The notes under the pieces were generated by a model. That model ran no database searches, was not told the DNA's origin, and saw only the letters and a program-made list of their open reading frames with translations. Position numbers and translations under genes: made by a program. This document shows, one piece after another, positions 24,362 through 31,913 of a stretch of 64,000 nt of DNA; the stretch's first letter is position 1; every line of letters begins with the position of its first letter. Source of the stretch: Flexivirga meconopsidis (GTDB taxonomy: Bacteria; Actinomycetota; Actinomycetes; Actinomycetales; Dermatophilaceae). The DNA lies in NCBI RefSeq assembly GCF_026162425.1, contig NZ_JAOBQJ010000001.1, forward strand, positions 434,001 through 498,000, given 5' to 3'.

Positions 24362-24634
24362 TCAGGGTGCTGGGGGCGGATTCTGGCCCATTCGTCCGGT
24401 GGGGCCCTGCTGGGTCGACCCGGCCGGAACGGCTGCTGATGCGGTGATGGCGCTGCCCGACGCGAGGCCGATCGCGAGCGCGGCGACGACTGCCGTCTTC
24501 TTGCCAGACCACCGCGCTTGTTGCAGCGGCGGTTGTGCAGCCGGGGTGCCGGTGAGCGGCTCGGGTGGCAGGGCCGAGGCCGGATAGCCGGCGCCGTATG
24601 GCGGCTGGTGTTCGGGCTGCTGCGGATCAGGCAT
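24362..24634 (-). CDS. Small Pro-rich single-pass membrane or secreted protein
   Basis: About 90 residues starting at ATG 24634 (MPDPQQPEHQPP). The first ~48 residues are Pro/Gln/Ala-rich and probably cytoplasmic, then KKTAVVAALAIGLASGSAIT forms one membrane helix or an uncleaved signal, and the tail is Pro/Gly-rich (GRMGQNPPPAP). No enzyme motif is seen. Such short Pro-rich membrane proteins often accompany actinobacterial glycosyltransferases, and a GT39/GT2 pair starts ~180 bp away on the other strand. Ribosome site weak, so the start is uncertain. Confidence 0.55.
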   Translation of the reverse strand: MPDPQQPEHQPPYGAGYPASALPPEPLTGTPAAQPPLQQARWSGKKTAVVAALAIGLASGSAITASAAVPAGSTQQGPTGRMGQNPPPAP

Positions 24635-24814
24635 CGGTGCGGTCTTTCTGCTCGGTGAATTGTCTTGCAAATACACAGTTCTCGGCCGTGCTGTGGCATC
24701 GCTTTGCAAACCTGGGCATCGCGCTGGCAACTTCTTGTCGTGATGGTTCGTTCACGGCGCCGCCCGGACCACGCCACAGGGCCGCCACATTGATGGTGGG
24801 CACGGTCATCGGTC

Positions 24815-26908
24815 ATGGAGACAACGACCGCGCACCTGCGGACATCTGATCAGCTACTCCGCAGCGGCGACGCGGCCGCGGTGGAGCAACACACCGATGC
24901 CGGCGGAGTCCGGCCGCGCCGACCGTGGCGCGGCCACCCCGACGACCCCGGCTGGGCGAGACCTGCCCTGCTTGCGCTACTGCTCGCAACCGGTCTGCTC
25001 TATCTCTGGGATCTCACGTCGAGCGGTTGGGGCAACTCGTTCTATTCCGCTGCGGCACAAGCGGGTTCGGTCAACTGGGAGGCCTTCTTCTTCGGCTCCT
25101 CAGATGCGGCCAACTCGATCACGGTGGACAAGCCGCCGGCGTCGCTATGGGTGATGGCGCTGTCGGTGCGGGTGTTCGGGTTGAACTCGTTCGCGATCCT
25201 CATGCCCCAGGCGCTGATGGGAGTTGCCACGGTCGGAGTGCTCTATGCGACCGTCCGACGGCACTTCGGTGCGGTCGCGGGCCTGCTCGCCGGCGTCACC
25301 TTGGCCCTCACCCCGGTGGCCGCGCTGATGTTCCGCTTCAACAACCCGGATGCACTGCTCGTGCTCCTCATGACCCTTGGGGCGTGGGCGACGATGCGGG
25401 CCATCGAGCACGGTTCGTTGCGGTGGGCGGCGCTGGTCGGGGTGTTCCTCGGGTTCGGCTTCCTGACCAAGACGCTGCAGGTCTTCCTGGTGGTGCCGTT
25501 CTTCGCCATCGCCTTCCTGTTGGCGGCGAATGCGCCGCTACGCCGCCGCATTCTCGGACTGCTCGCCGCGGTCGGTGCCATGGTGGTCGCTGGTGGCTGG
25601 TGGGTTGCAGTCGTGCAACTCGTGCCGGCGAGCGCGCGGCCCTACATCGGTGGTAGTCAAGACAATTCGTTCTGGAACCTCACGTTCGGTTACAACGGAT
25701 TCGGCCGGATCAGCGGCAACGAGACCGGGTCGGTCGGTGGCGGTGGCGGTGGGGGCGCCGGCGGTCAGTGGGGTTCGACCGGACTCACTCGGATGTTCGG
25801 CTCCGAGGTCGGGGGCCAGGTGTCCTGGTTGATGCCGACGGCGCTCGTGCTGCTCGTGCTCGGCCTGTGGTTGCGTGGTCGCGCGCCGCGCACCGATGTC
25901 CGCCGAGCCGCCTATCTGGTGTGGGGCGGTTGGTTGCTGGTCACCGGGCTGACCTTCTCGCTGATGGCCGGCATCTTCCACCAGTACTACACAGTCGCAC
26001 TGGCTCCCGCGATCGGTGCTCTGGTCGGCATGGGCGCCACCGAGGCCTGGGCGCGCCGGCATACTCCGGTCGGCTCGATAGGGCTCGCGCTGGCAACAGC
26101 CGCGGCGGCGACCTGGTCGTTCATCCTGCTCACCCGCACGACTGCGTACGGCGACTGGCTGCGGACGTCGATCCTGGCGATCGGGATGGCGGCAGCCTTC
26201 CTCCTGCTGGCGCTCAATTGGTTGCATGCCAAGGTGATTCCGCTGATCGTCGCCGCAGCTATCGCTGCGGGGCTGGCAGGTCCGACGGCATACACGATCA
26301 CCACCGTGCAACAACCGCACACCGGTTCCATCCCCACCGCGGGACCGAACACAATCGGCGGCGCCGGCGGCGCAGGGGCTGGCCGAGGTATGCCGGCAGC
26401 CGCGCCCGGTGCCGGTCGCAGTCAGACTGGCGCAGCCGCGCCCGGTGCTGGTCGCAGCCAGACCGGCGCAGCCGCGCCCGGTGCTGCAGCCGGTGCTCGC
26501 CCGGCCGGTGGCATGGGCGGCCTGCTCGACGCGAGCAAGCCGGGCACCGCCGTGGTTTCGGCGCTGCAACAGGACGCCGGGCGTTATCGCTGGGTCGCGG
26601 CGGCGATCGGCAGCAACAATGCGGCTGGTCTGCAGCTGGCGACCGGGCTGTCAGTCATGCCGGTCGGTGGTTTCAACGGCAGCGACCCGTCGCCGACCTT
26701 GACGCAGTTCAAGAGCTATGTGGCGCAGGGCGCCATCCACTACTTCCTGGCAGGCAGCGGCATGGGCGGCGGCCAGCCGAACGGCTCGAACACCGCTCAG
26801 CAGATCGCCGCTTGGGTGACCGCCAACTTCAAGAGAGTCACCATCGGTGGCCAGACCTTCTACGACCTGACGCAGCCGACTTCGAGCACGAGCGGGGCGA
26901 CGTCATGA
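24815..26908 (+). CDS. GT39-type polyprenol-phosphate-dependent glycosyltransferase
   Basis: A 697-residue integral membrane protein with about 11-12 helices, related to ArnT/PMT-type mannosyltransferases (GT-C fold). The first periplasmic loop carries the Asp-containing GT-C region (NSITVDKPPASLWVMAL). Two features are odd: a Gly-rich loop (GGGGGGGAGG near residue 312) and, near residues 528-558, a perfect tandem repeat of APGAGRSQTGAA encoded by 36-bp units. A soluble C-terminal domain (~570-697) follows. It likely transfers a sugar from a polyprenyl-phosphate donor on the outer face of the membrane. The donor is probably made by the next gene, overlapped by ATGA. Confidence 0.85.
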   Translation: METTTAHLRTSDQLLRSGDAAAVEQHTDAGGVRPRRPWRGHPDDPGWARPALLALLLATGLLYLWDLTSSGWGNSFYSAAAQAGSVNWEAFFFGSSDAANSITVDKPPASLWVMALSVRVFGLNSFAILMPQALMGVATVGVLYATVRRHFGAVAGLLAGVTLALTPVAALMFRFNNPDALLVLLMTLGAWATMRAIEHGSLRWAALVGVFLGFGFLTKTLQVFLVVPFFAIAFLLAANAPLRRRILGLLAAVGAMVVAGGWWVAVVQLVPASARPYIGGSQDNSFWNLTFGYNGFGRISGNETGSVGGGGGGGAGGQWGSTGLTRMFGSEVGGQVSWLMPTALVLLVLGLWLRGRAPRTDVRRAAYLVWGGWLLVTGLTFSLMAGIFHQYYTVALAPAIGALVGMGATEAWARRHTPVGSIGLALATAAAATWSFILLTRTTAYGDWLRTSILAIGMAAAFLLLALNWLHAKVIPLIVAAAIAAGLAGPTAYTITTVQQPHTGSIPTAGPNTIGGAGGAGAGRGMPAAAPGAGRSQTGAAAPGAGRSQTGAAAPGAAAGARPAGGMGGLLDASKPGTAVVSALQQDAGRYRWVAAAIGSNNAAGLQLATGLSVMPVGGFNGSDPSPTLTQFKSYVAQGAIHYFLAGSGMGGGQPNGSNTAQQIAAWVTANFKRVTIGGQTFYDLTQPTSSTSGATS

Positions 26909-27759
26909 GCGTGGAGACGACGGTCCTGGACGTGGTGATCCCGGTGCACAACGAGCAGCACATCGTCGATGGGAGTGTCCGCACGGTCCATCGGAACCTC
27001 ACGCAGCAGTTTCCCTATCCGTTCCGGATCACCATCGCCGACAGCGGATCGACGGACGCCACCGCACTGGTGGCCCGACGGTTGGTGCGAGAGTTGCCCG
27101 GTGTGCACTTGCATGCGCTGACTCAGAAGGGGCGTGGGCTGGCACTGAGACGAGCTTGGGAGGCCTCGGATGCGATGGTCCTTGCCTATATGGATGTCGA
27201 CCTGTCGACCGACCTCGATGCCCTGGCGCCACTGGTCGCGCCGCTGATGTCTGGTCATTCGGACGTCGCGATCGGATCTCGGCTGGCGCACGGGTCGCAT
27301 GTTGTGCGCGGCTTGAAACGCGAATTCATCTCTCGTAGCTACAACTTCATCGTCCACGCGGCGCTCGGAGCGAGGTTCAGCGACGCTCAATGCGGCTTCA
27401 AGGCGATCCGGGCCGACGTTGCCAAGCAGCTGTTGCCGCTGGTGGTCGACAACAGCTGGTTCTTCGACACCGAGCTGCTCGTCCTCGCCGAGCGGGCCGG
27501 CTTGCGGATCCACGAGGTGCCGGTCGACTGGTATGACGACCCGGACAGCCGGGTGCAGATCGTGAGTACCGCCCGAGACGATCTGCGTGGCGTATGGCGG
27601 CTGCATCGGATGCGACGAGCTGCGTCATACGAGTTGGAAGAGCTGCGAAACCTACTGGGGCGCAACGGGATCGTCGCTGAACCCGTGTTGCCTCAGTCGT
27701 CCTCGGGCGGATCGTCGGCACCCTCGCGCGCGTCGCGGTTGGCCCACTCCAGCAACTGA
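26905..27759 (+). CDS. GT2 polyprenyl-phosphate hexose synthase-like glycosyltransferase
   Basis: A 284-residue family 2 glycosyltransferase starting at ATG 26905 (ATGA overlap with the GT39 gene). Motifs: VVIPVHNEQHIV, DSGSTDATALVARR, YMDVDLSTDLDAL (DXD), then QCGFKAIRADVAKQLLP and the Asp-Asp of WYDDPDSRV, as in dolichyl-phosphate mannose/glucose synthases. It would charge polyprenyl phosphate with a nucleotide-sugar on the inner membrane face, feeding the GT39 enzyme beside it. There are no clear membrane helices. Its last ~22 codons overlap the convergent LigD polymerase gene by 67 bp; that tail is Ser/Ala-rich and poorly conserved in look. Confidence 0.88.
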   Translation: MSVETTVLDVVIPVHNEQHIVDGSVRTVHRNLTQQFPYPFRITIADSGSTDATALVARRLVRELPGVHLHALTQKGRGLALRRAWEASDAMVLAYMDVDLSTDLDALAPLVAPLMSGHSDVAIGSRLAHGSHVVRGLKREFISRSYNFIVHAALGARFSDAQCGFKAIRADVAKQLLPLVVDNSWFFDTELLVLAERAGLRIHEVPVDWYDDPDSRVQIVSTARDDLRGVWRLHRMRRAASYELEELRNLLGRNGIVAEPVLPQSSSGGSSAPSRASRLAHSSN

Positions 27760-28658
27760 TCGAGGCCGAACGCCTGGTCGTCGATCGTGGAGTGCAGGTC
27801 GCCGCGTTCGGCGAACCGGGCGGGCACGGTCGCGATCGTGCAGTCGCGCGGGTCGACGTCGTCGAGCTCGGACCAGTCGATCGGCGTGGAGACGGTCGCC
27901 TCGGCGTTGCCGCGCACCGAGTAGGCGGCGGCGATCGTGTGATCACGGGCGTTCTGGTTGTAGTCGACGAAAACCTTTGCGGGGTCTCGGTCCTTGCGCC
28001 ACCACGTTGTCGTGACGTCCTGCGGCGCGCGTCGCTCGACCTCGCGGGCAAAGGCGAGGGCGGCACGGCGTACATCGGAGAACCCCCACTCCGGCTCGAT
28101 CCGCACGTAGATGTGCAGGCCGGACCCGCCCGAGGTTTTCGGGTAACCGGTGATGCCGAGTTCGTCCAGCACCTCGTGCGCGACGTGGGCGGTGCGACGC
28201 ACCCGGTCGAAGCCCGCCTCCGGCATCGGGTCGAGGTCGATGCGCCACTCGTCGGGGCGTTCGACATCGAAGCGGCGGGAGTTCCACGGGTGGAACTCGA
28301 CCGTCGACATCTGGACTGCCCAGATCACGCTGCCGATCTCGGTGACGCACAGTTCGTCGGCCGTGCGGTTCCACCGAGGGAAGTGAATGTTGACCGTTTC
28401 CAACCAATCCGGCGCGCCCTTGGGCAGCCGCTTCTGGTGCACCTTCTCGCCGGTCACCCCGGTCGGATAACGATGCAACATCGTCGGCCGGTCTCGCAGC
28501 GCACGCACGATCCCATCGCCGACGGACAGGTAGTAGTTGGCGAGGTCCAGTTTCGTCTCGCCTCGCGCGGGGAAGTAGATCCGGTCCGGGTTGGAAATGC
28601 GGATCGTCCGGTCGCCCGCGGTCACCTCGGTCGACGGCGACTTGCCCTTGGGTGGCAT
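27693..28658 (-). CDS. LigD-type DNA polymerase/primase domain protein (NHEJ)
   Basis: A 321-residue stand-alone polymerase domain (archaeo-eukaryotic primase fold) like the PolDom of LigD. Visible motifs are the catalytic D-x-D in WRIDLDPMPE, TSGGSGLHIYV and the third acidic site in VFVDYNQN; TMLHRYPTGV and WAVQMSTVEFHPW are family-typical. It fills and extends DNA ends with ribonucleotides or dNTPs during Ku-dependent end joining. Full LigD adds ligase and phosphoesterase domains; they are absent here and must be encoded elsewhere, as in many actinobacteria with split LigD. No ku gene is in the window. It overlaps the convergent GT2 gene by 67 bp. Confidence 0.92.
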   Translation of the reverse strand: MPPKGKSPSTEVTAGDRTIRISNPDRIYFPARGETKLDLANYYLSVGDGIVRALRDRPTMLHRYPTGVTGEKVHQKRLPKGAPDWLETVNIHFPRWNRTADELCVTEIGSVIWAVQMSTVEFHPWNSRRFDVERPDEWRIDLDPMPEAGFDRVRRTAHVAHEVLDELGITGYPKTSGGSGLHIYVRIEPEWGFSDVRRAALAFAREVERRAPQDVTTTWWRKDRDPAKVFVDYNQNARDHTIAAAYSVRGNAEATVSTPIDWSELDDVDPRDCTIATVPARFAERGDLHSTIDDQAFGLDQLLEWANRDAREGADDPPEDD

Positions 28659-28675
28659 GTGCCCAACCTAGCGGC

Positions 28676-28750
28676 TGTACTTTTCCGACGACGGTCGTCG
28701 GGTTCGTGTGGGTCTGGCCGTGAGGGGTGCACTTTTCCGACGACGGTCGC
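28676..28750. repeat. 52-bp palindromic tandem repeats (family B), upstream of the DUF559 gene
   Basis: One full unit (28676-28727) and the start of a second (28728-28750). The unit opens TGTACTTTTCCGACGACGG or TGCACTTTTCCGACGACGG and contains the near-perfect palindrome CCGACGACGGTCGTCGG, then GTTCGTGTGGGTCTGGCCGT and GAGGGG. Three further units follow the gene at 29755-29898. The stretch between the LigD start and the DUF559 gene holds nothing else. Confidence 0.9.
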
Positions 28751-28824
28751 GCGAAGAGCGCCGCCGGCATACGGCCTGTGGACGACGAAACGCACCGATC
28801 TCGGCGGACTGCCAACCTGAACCG

Positions 28825-29751
28825 ATGACTGAGCCAAACGCCAGGCGCGGCGACCGACGTCTGTTGGCGCCGATCTTCACGACCGAGGACGCCCGCGCCG
28901 TCGGCCTGTCCTCACGGCAGCTTGCGCGCCCGCCCTACGAGCGATTGTTCTGGGGTGCCTACACCAGGACAGATGCACTCCTGAGTTTCGCGGATCAGGT
29001 CGAGTTCGCGTTGGGTGTCGTCCCCGCGGCCGAATTCGCGGCACAGCACACTGCAGCCCATCTGCTCGGGGGCATCACCCCGCGGGCGTCCGACCTGCAC
29101 TTCGGCAGCAGGCGGCGACACAAGTGCGGTCGGCGCGGCGTACGGCTGCATTTCTACAAGAATGCTTCCGATCTCGTCCTGCACAAGGGGATCTGGATGA
29201 CCGGGCCGGCGCAGACCTACCTCGATCTCGCAAAGTCGCTGGAGTTTGCCGATCTGTTGATCCTCGGGGATTCACTCGTTCGCCGGACGTCATGCACACC
29301 GTCGGAGCTGCGCGACTTCGTGGCGGGCGTGACTTGCCACGGCGCTCGACATGCGAGAGAAGTCGCGCAGCTGGTTCGCTCGAACGTGGACTCACCCAAC
29401 GAATCCCGGCTGCGGCTGCTGATGGTTTCCGCCGGCTTACCCGAGCCAATGGCGAATCTGACCCTGGTCATGCCGAACACGCGCCGGAAGCGTCGGGTTG
29501 ATCTGGCATACGAGAACCTCAAACTGGCAATCGAATTCGACGGTCGGCAGCATCTCGAGATCGAGCAATGGGAAAGTGACATCCTGCGTCGCGAAGAGCT
29601 CGAGGCGCAAGGTTGGCGATTCGTCGTGGTCACCTCGACCGAACTATTCAAGAATCCACTGCGGGTGCTGCAGCGAATCGTCGATGCCATCGAATTGGCC
29701 GGCGGCGGTCAGATCGAGGTCACTACCGGTTGGCGTCGGCACCTGGGGTGA
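28825..29751 (+). CDS. DUF559-type nuclease-like protein with AbiEi-like N-terminal part
   Basis: A 308-residue protein starting at ATG 28825 (MTEPNARRGDRR); the longer reading frame runs through the repeat and is rejected. Residues ~15-110 look like the winged-helix segment of AbiEi/type IV antitoxin-like proteins. The C-terminal third has a VSR/PD-(D/E)xK layout: E193 (SPNESRLRLLM), D226 (RRVDLAYE), E237 and D239 (AIEFDGRQH), then WRFVVVTSTELF. Such proteins occur in many copies in actinobacteria and have no firm function; DNA cleavage is likely. It is bracketed on both sides by 52-bp tandem repeats. A linked toxin gene is not seen, so a toxin-antitoxin reading is not supported. Confidence 0.82.
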   Translation: MTEPNARRGDRRLLAPIFTTEDARAVGLSSRQLARPPYERLFWGAYTRTDALLSFADQVEFALGVVPAAEFAAQHTAAHLLGGITPRASDLHFGSRRRHKCGRRGVRLHFYKNASDLVLHKGIWMTGPAQTYLDLAKSLEFADLLILGDSLVRRTSCTPSELRDFVAGVTCHGARHAREVAQLVRSNVDSPNESRLRLLMVSAGLPEPMANLTLVMPNTRRKRRVDLAYENLKLAIEFDGRQHLEIEQWESDILRREELEAQGWRFVVVTSTELFKNPLRVLQRIVDAIELAGGGQIEVTTGWRRHLG

Positions 29752-29754
29752 GGC

Positions 29755-29898
29755 TGCACTTTTTCGACGACGGTCGTCGGGTGCGTGTGGGTCTGGCCGT
29801 GAGGGGTGCACTTTTTCGACGACGGTCGTCGGGTTCGTGTGGGTGTGGGCGTCAGGGGCGCACTTTTCCGACGACGGTCGCCGGGTGCGTGCGGGTGT
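29755..29898. repeat. 52-bp palindromic tandem repeats (family B), downstream of the DUF559 gene
   Basis: Three units with exact 52-bp spacing, starting at 29755, 29807 and 29859, the last truncated. Each begins T/CGCACTTTT and contains CGACGACGGTCGTCG or CGACGACGGTCGCCG, followed by a GTGTGGGT stretch and GAGGGG or CAGGGG. The first unit starts 3 bp after the DUF559 stop codon. No coding frame is evident. Confidence 0.9.
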
Positions 29899-29905
29899 CC
29901 GACCC

Positions 29906-31402
29906 TCAGCGCGCGGGCTGACCGGTGACGAAGATCGGATTGGACATCGCCTCCATCGTGCGGTCAGCGCGACGCACCTCGACGCGCGCCCATTTTGAGT
30001 AGCGCGAGTCGGTGGTCCAGGTGAGGGTGCCCGACCCGGAGGGCAGCTGGGTCGAGGTTTCCGGGCCGAGCTGGTCGAAGACGGTCAGGGTCGTGCCCGG
30101 GCTGAAGCCGGTCGCATGGCAGGTGAAGGTGACGGCGGTGCCCCAGGTCGACGACACTGTCTCGCCGATGCCGGCGCTCGCACGACCGGCTGAGGCGCGC
30201 AAGTCGAGCGTCTTGTGCTGGTCGGCGGCCAGGTAGGAACGACCCGCCGCCAGTCCGCGCAGCAGAGCACGCCGCTCCAGGCTGTCTGCCCACACGACCG
30301 TATGCGGCAGCCCGATCGTGTCGCCAGGGCTGTGCGCGTCGGAGTCGCCGATCGCCGGGATGAAGGTGCCGGTGCGCAGCAGACCGTCCCAATGCGTCAC
30401 CGCCGCGTCGTCCTCGGCAGACCATGGTCCGTTCCAGACTTCGATGAGATCGGCTGGTTCGTAAGGGAATTCGAAACTGCAGGCGAAGCAGTTGGCGAAG
30501 GGATGGGCCGCGGTGACCAGACCGCCCGCCTTGTGGGTCTGGTCCACGAACCGCTGGAAGTCGCGCCGATCGTCGGCTCGGTAGCGCCAATCGAGCCAGG
30601 TGCCGGCAGGCAGGCCGATGGCCGGCCAGTGGCCCGAGCGAGTGGTGACCTCTTCGCCGTTGAGGATCAGCAGATCCTCGGTCGCGTACTTGCCCCAGAC
30701 CAATTGCGCACTGGGTGTGTTGTGCTCGGTCGAAACCACGAAGTCGAGCCCGGCGGCCCTGGCATCGGCGACCAGCTGCTCCGGGGTGCGCCGCCCGTCG
30801 CTGTGCACCGTGTGCAGGTGACCGTCCCCGCGATACCAGGACTTGCCGCGCTGCCGCTTGGGTGCGCTCGTCGGTGCGGGCGTGGCCGTGAAGGCCGGAC
30901 CGGCGGCGCCATACGAGAGTTTGATCGTGACGCTGTAGTCCATGCCCTGCGGTGCCACGGTGTAGGGCCCGAGGATGACGTGCCAAGTCCCCGGCTTGAT
31001 CGGTCCGGCCAGGTAGCCGGGGGTTGCCTCGCCGGCGGTGATGAAGAACTCGGTGCGGAAGCCGCCGGACCAGCCACGAAAAGCCTTGCGGTCACCGAGC
31101 TTGGTGCCTTCAGGCCCGAACATGCCTATGTCGCAAGCATTTCCACGCCGGCCCGCCGGGACCGAAGGCTTGTCGTAGGTGTAGGAGACATCGATGCGGT
31201 TCACCCCGCGCGGGACCTCGACCGGCAGGTAGTAGAAGTCCGGATTGCCCGGGCCGAAGTGTCCGGTCACCGTTTTGCTGGTCGGCGCGGTCCCGGCGGG
31301 CGCCTCGGCGAAGGCGACGCCGGGGAGCAGATTGGCCGCCGCGACGACGGCGCCTGCCCCGCCCGCGCGCAGCATGGTTCGTCGGCTGATCCCTGGCGCC
31401 AT
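29906..31402 (-). CDS. Tat-exported PHP-domain phosphoesterase (CehA/McbA family)
   Basis: A 498-residue exported protein starting at ATG 31402 after AGGAGG. A twin-arginine signal (SRRTMLRAGGAGAVVAAANL, cut after VAFA) leads into a beta-rich N-terminal region (~45-180). A PHP metal-dependent domain follows, with DGHLHTVHSDG, STEHNTPS, AAHPFANC and GDSDAH supplying His/Asp ligands for two or three metals. A C-terminal Ig-like sandwich (~390-498) closes the protein. CehA/McbA-type enzymes hydrolyse esters or phosphoesters. Tat export fits cytoplasmic metal loading before secretion. The substrate is unknown. The downstream 3' end abuts the family B repeats. Confidence 0.87.
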   Translation of the reverse strand: MAPGISRRTMLRAGGAGAVVAAANLLPGVAFAEAPAGTAPTSKTVTGHFGPGNPDFYYLPVEVPRGVNRIDVSYTYDKPSVPAGRRGNACDIGMFGPEGTKLGDRKAFRGWSGGFRTEFFITAGEATPGYLAGPIKPGTWHVILGPYTVAPQGMDYSVTIKLSYGAAGPAFTATPAPTSAPKRQRGKSWYRGDGHLHTVHSDGRRTPEQLVADARAAGLDFVVSTEHNTPSAQLVWGKYATEDLLILNGEEVTTRSGHWPAIGLPAGTWLDWRYRADDRRDFQRFVDQTHKAGGLVTAAHPFANCFACSFEFPYEPADLIEVWNGPWSAEDDAAVTHWDGLLRTGTFIPAIGDSDAHSPGDTIGLPHTVVWADSLERRALLRGLAAGRSYLAADQHKTLDLRASAGRASAGIGETVSSTWGTAVTFTCHATGFSPGTTLTVFDQLGPETSTQLPSGSGTLTWTTDSRYSKWARVEVRRADRTMEAMSNPIFVTGQPAR

Positions 31403-31519
31403 CGTTTCCTCCTGGAGTTGGTGATCCGCCGTCCAACGTATGGCGGTGCGTGCGGCGACGGGGGCGCAGCGCGGTGAACAATGCATGACCAAGTCGTTCG
31501 CGGTCGAAATGGCATGATT

Positions 31520-31535
31520 TGCCCGAAAACGGGCA
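31520..31535. promoter_or_regulatory. Small perfect hairpin before the 89-residue hypothetical gene
   Basis: TGCCCG-AAAA-CGGGCA lies in the 166-bp divergent spacer between the PHP phosphoesterase and a small hypothetical gene, 34 bp before the latter's ATG. It is followed by no T-run, so it is more likely an operator or 5' UTR stem than a terminator. Confidence 0.35.
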
Positions 31536-31568
31536 GAAAGTTGGTTTTCGGCGCGCACGCGCTGCATC

Positions 31569-31838
31569 ATGCTGCGTGTGCCGGATGCCGAACTCGTAGA
31601 TCGCGTCGCCGCCACGACCGGGCTGTCCCCGGCCGAGGCGACGCGAGTGATCGACGACGTGCTGGCCTGGCACCGAGAGACCGTCGAGGACTTCGTTCGC
31701 CGGCGGCATGCGCACCACCAGACCTACGGCAAGCGCAACGACGAGATTTTTGCGCTGATCGCAGCCGAACTCGCCGAGCGCGCGTTCGCCGCACCGGAGC
31801 TTTCGTCGCGCCAGTTGCGGCGGATCGTCTACGGGTAG
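31569..31838 (+). CDS. Small conserved-looking hypothetical protein
   Basis: An 89-residue, mostly helical, charged cytoplasmic protein (ELVDRVAATTGLSPAEATRV, then VEDFVRRRHAHHQTYG and a C-terminal LSSRQLRRIVYG). Its codon use is like that of neighbours, and it lies 76 bp before glmS on the same strand. The family is not recognised. The N-terminal helix pair GLSPAEATRVIDDV resembles DNA-binding HU-like helices, but that is too weak for a call. An alternative start GTG at 31578 would remove three residues. Confidence 0.6.
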   Translation: MLRVPDAELVDRVAATTGLSPAEATRVIDDVLAWHRETVEDFVRRRHAHHQTYGKRNDEIFALIAAELAERAFAAPELSSRQLRRIVYG

Positions 31839-31913
31839 CGGCGCGGCCGACGCACGAGGCCGGACCAACGAAGTGGAAGACAAGCGGGCGCCTGAGGAGA
31901 AGGAGCGATACAC

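Noticed and set aside
28825-29751. DUF559/AbiEi-like gene as half of a toxin-antitoxin pair
   Set aside because: No adjacent AbiEii-like nucleotidyltransferase toxin is present; the neighbours are repeats, LigD and a phosphoesterase.
28676-29898. 52-bp repeats considered as a CRISPR array
   Set aside because: Units are directly adjacent with no unique spacers and are split around a gene; no cas genes are near.
31841-31913. glmS ribozyme upstream of glmS
   Set aside because: The spacer is too short and GC-rich, and the ribozyme is known from Firmicutes, not actinomycetes.
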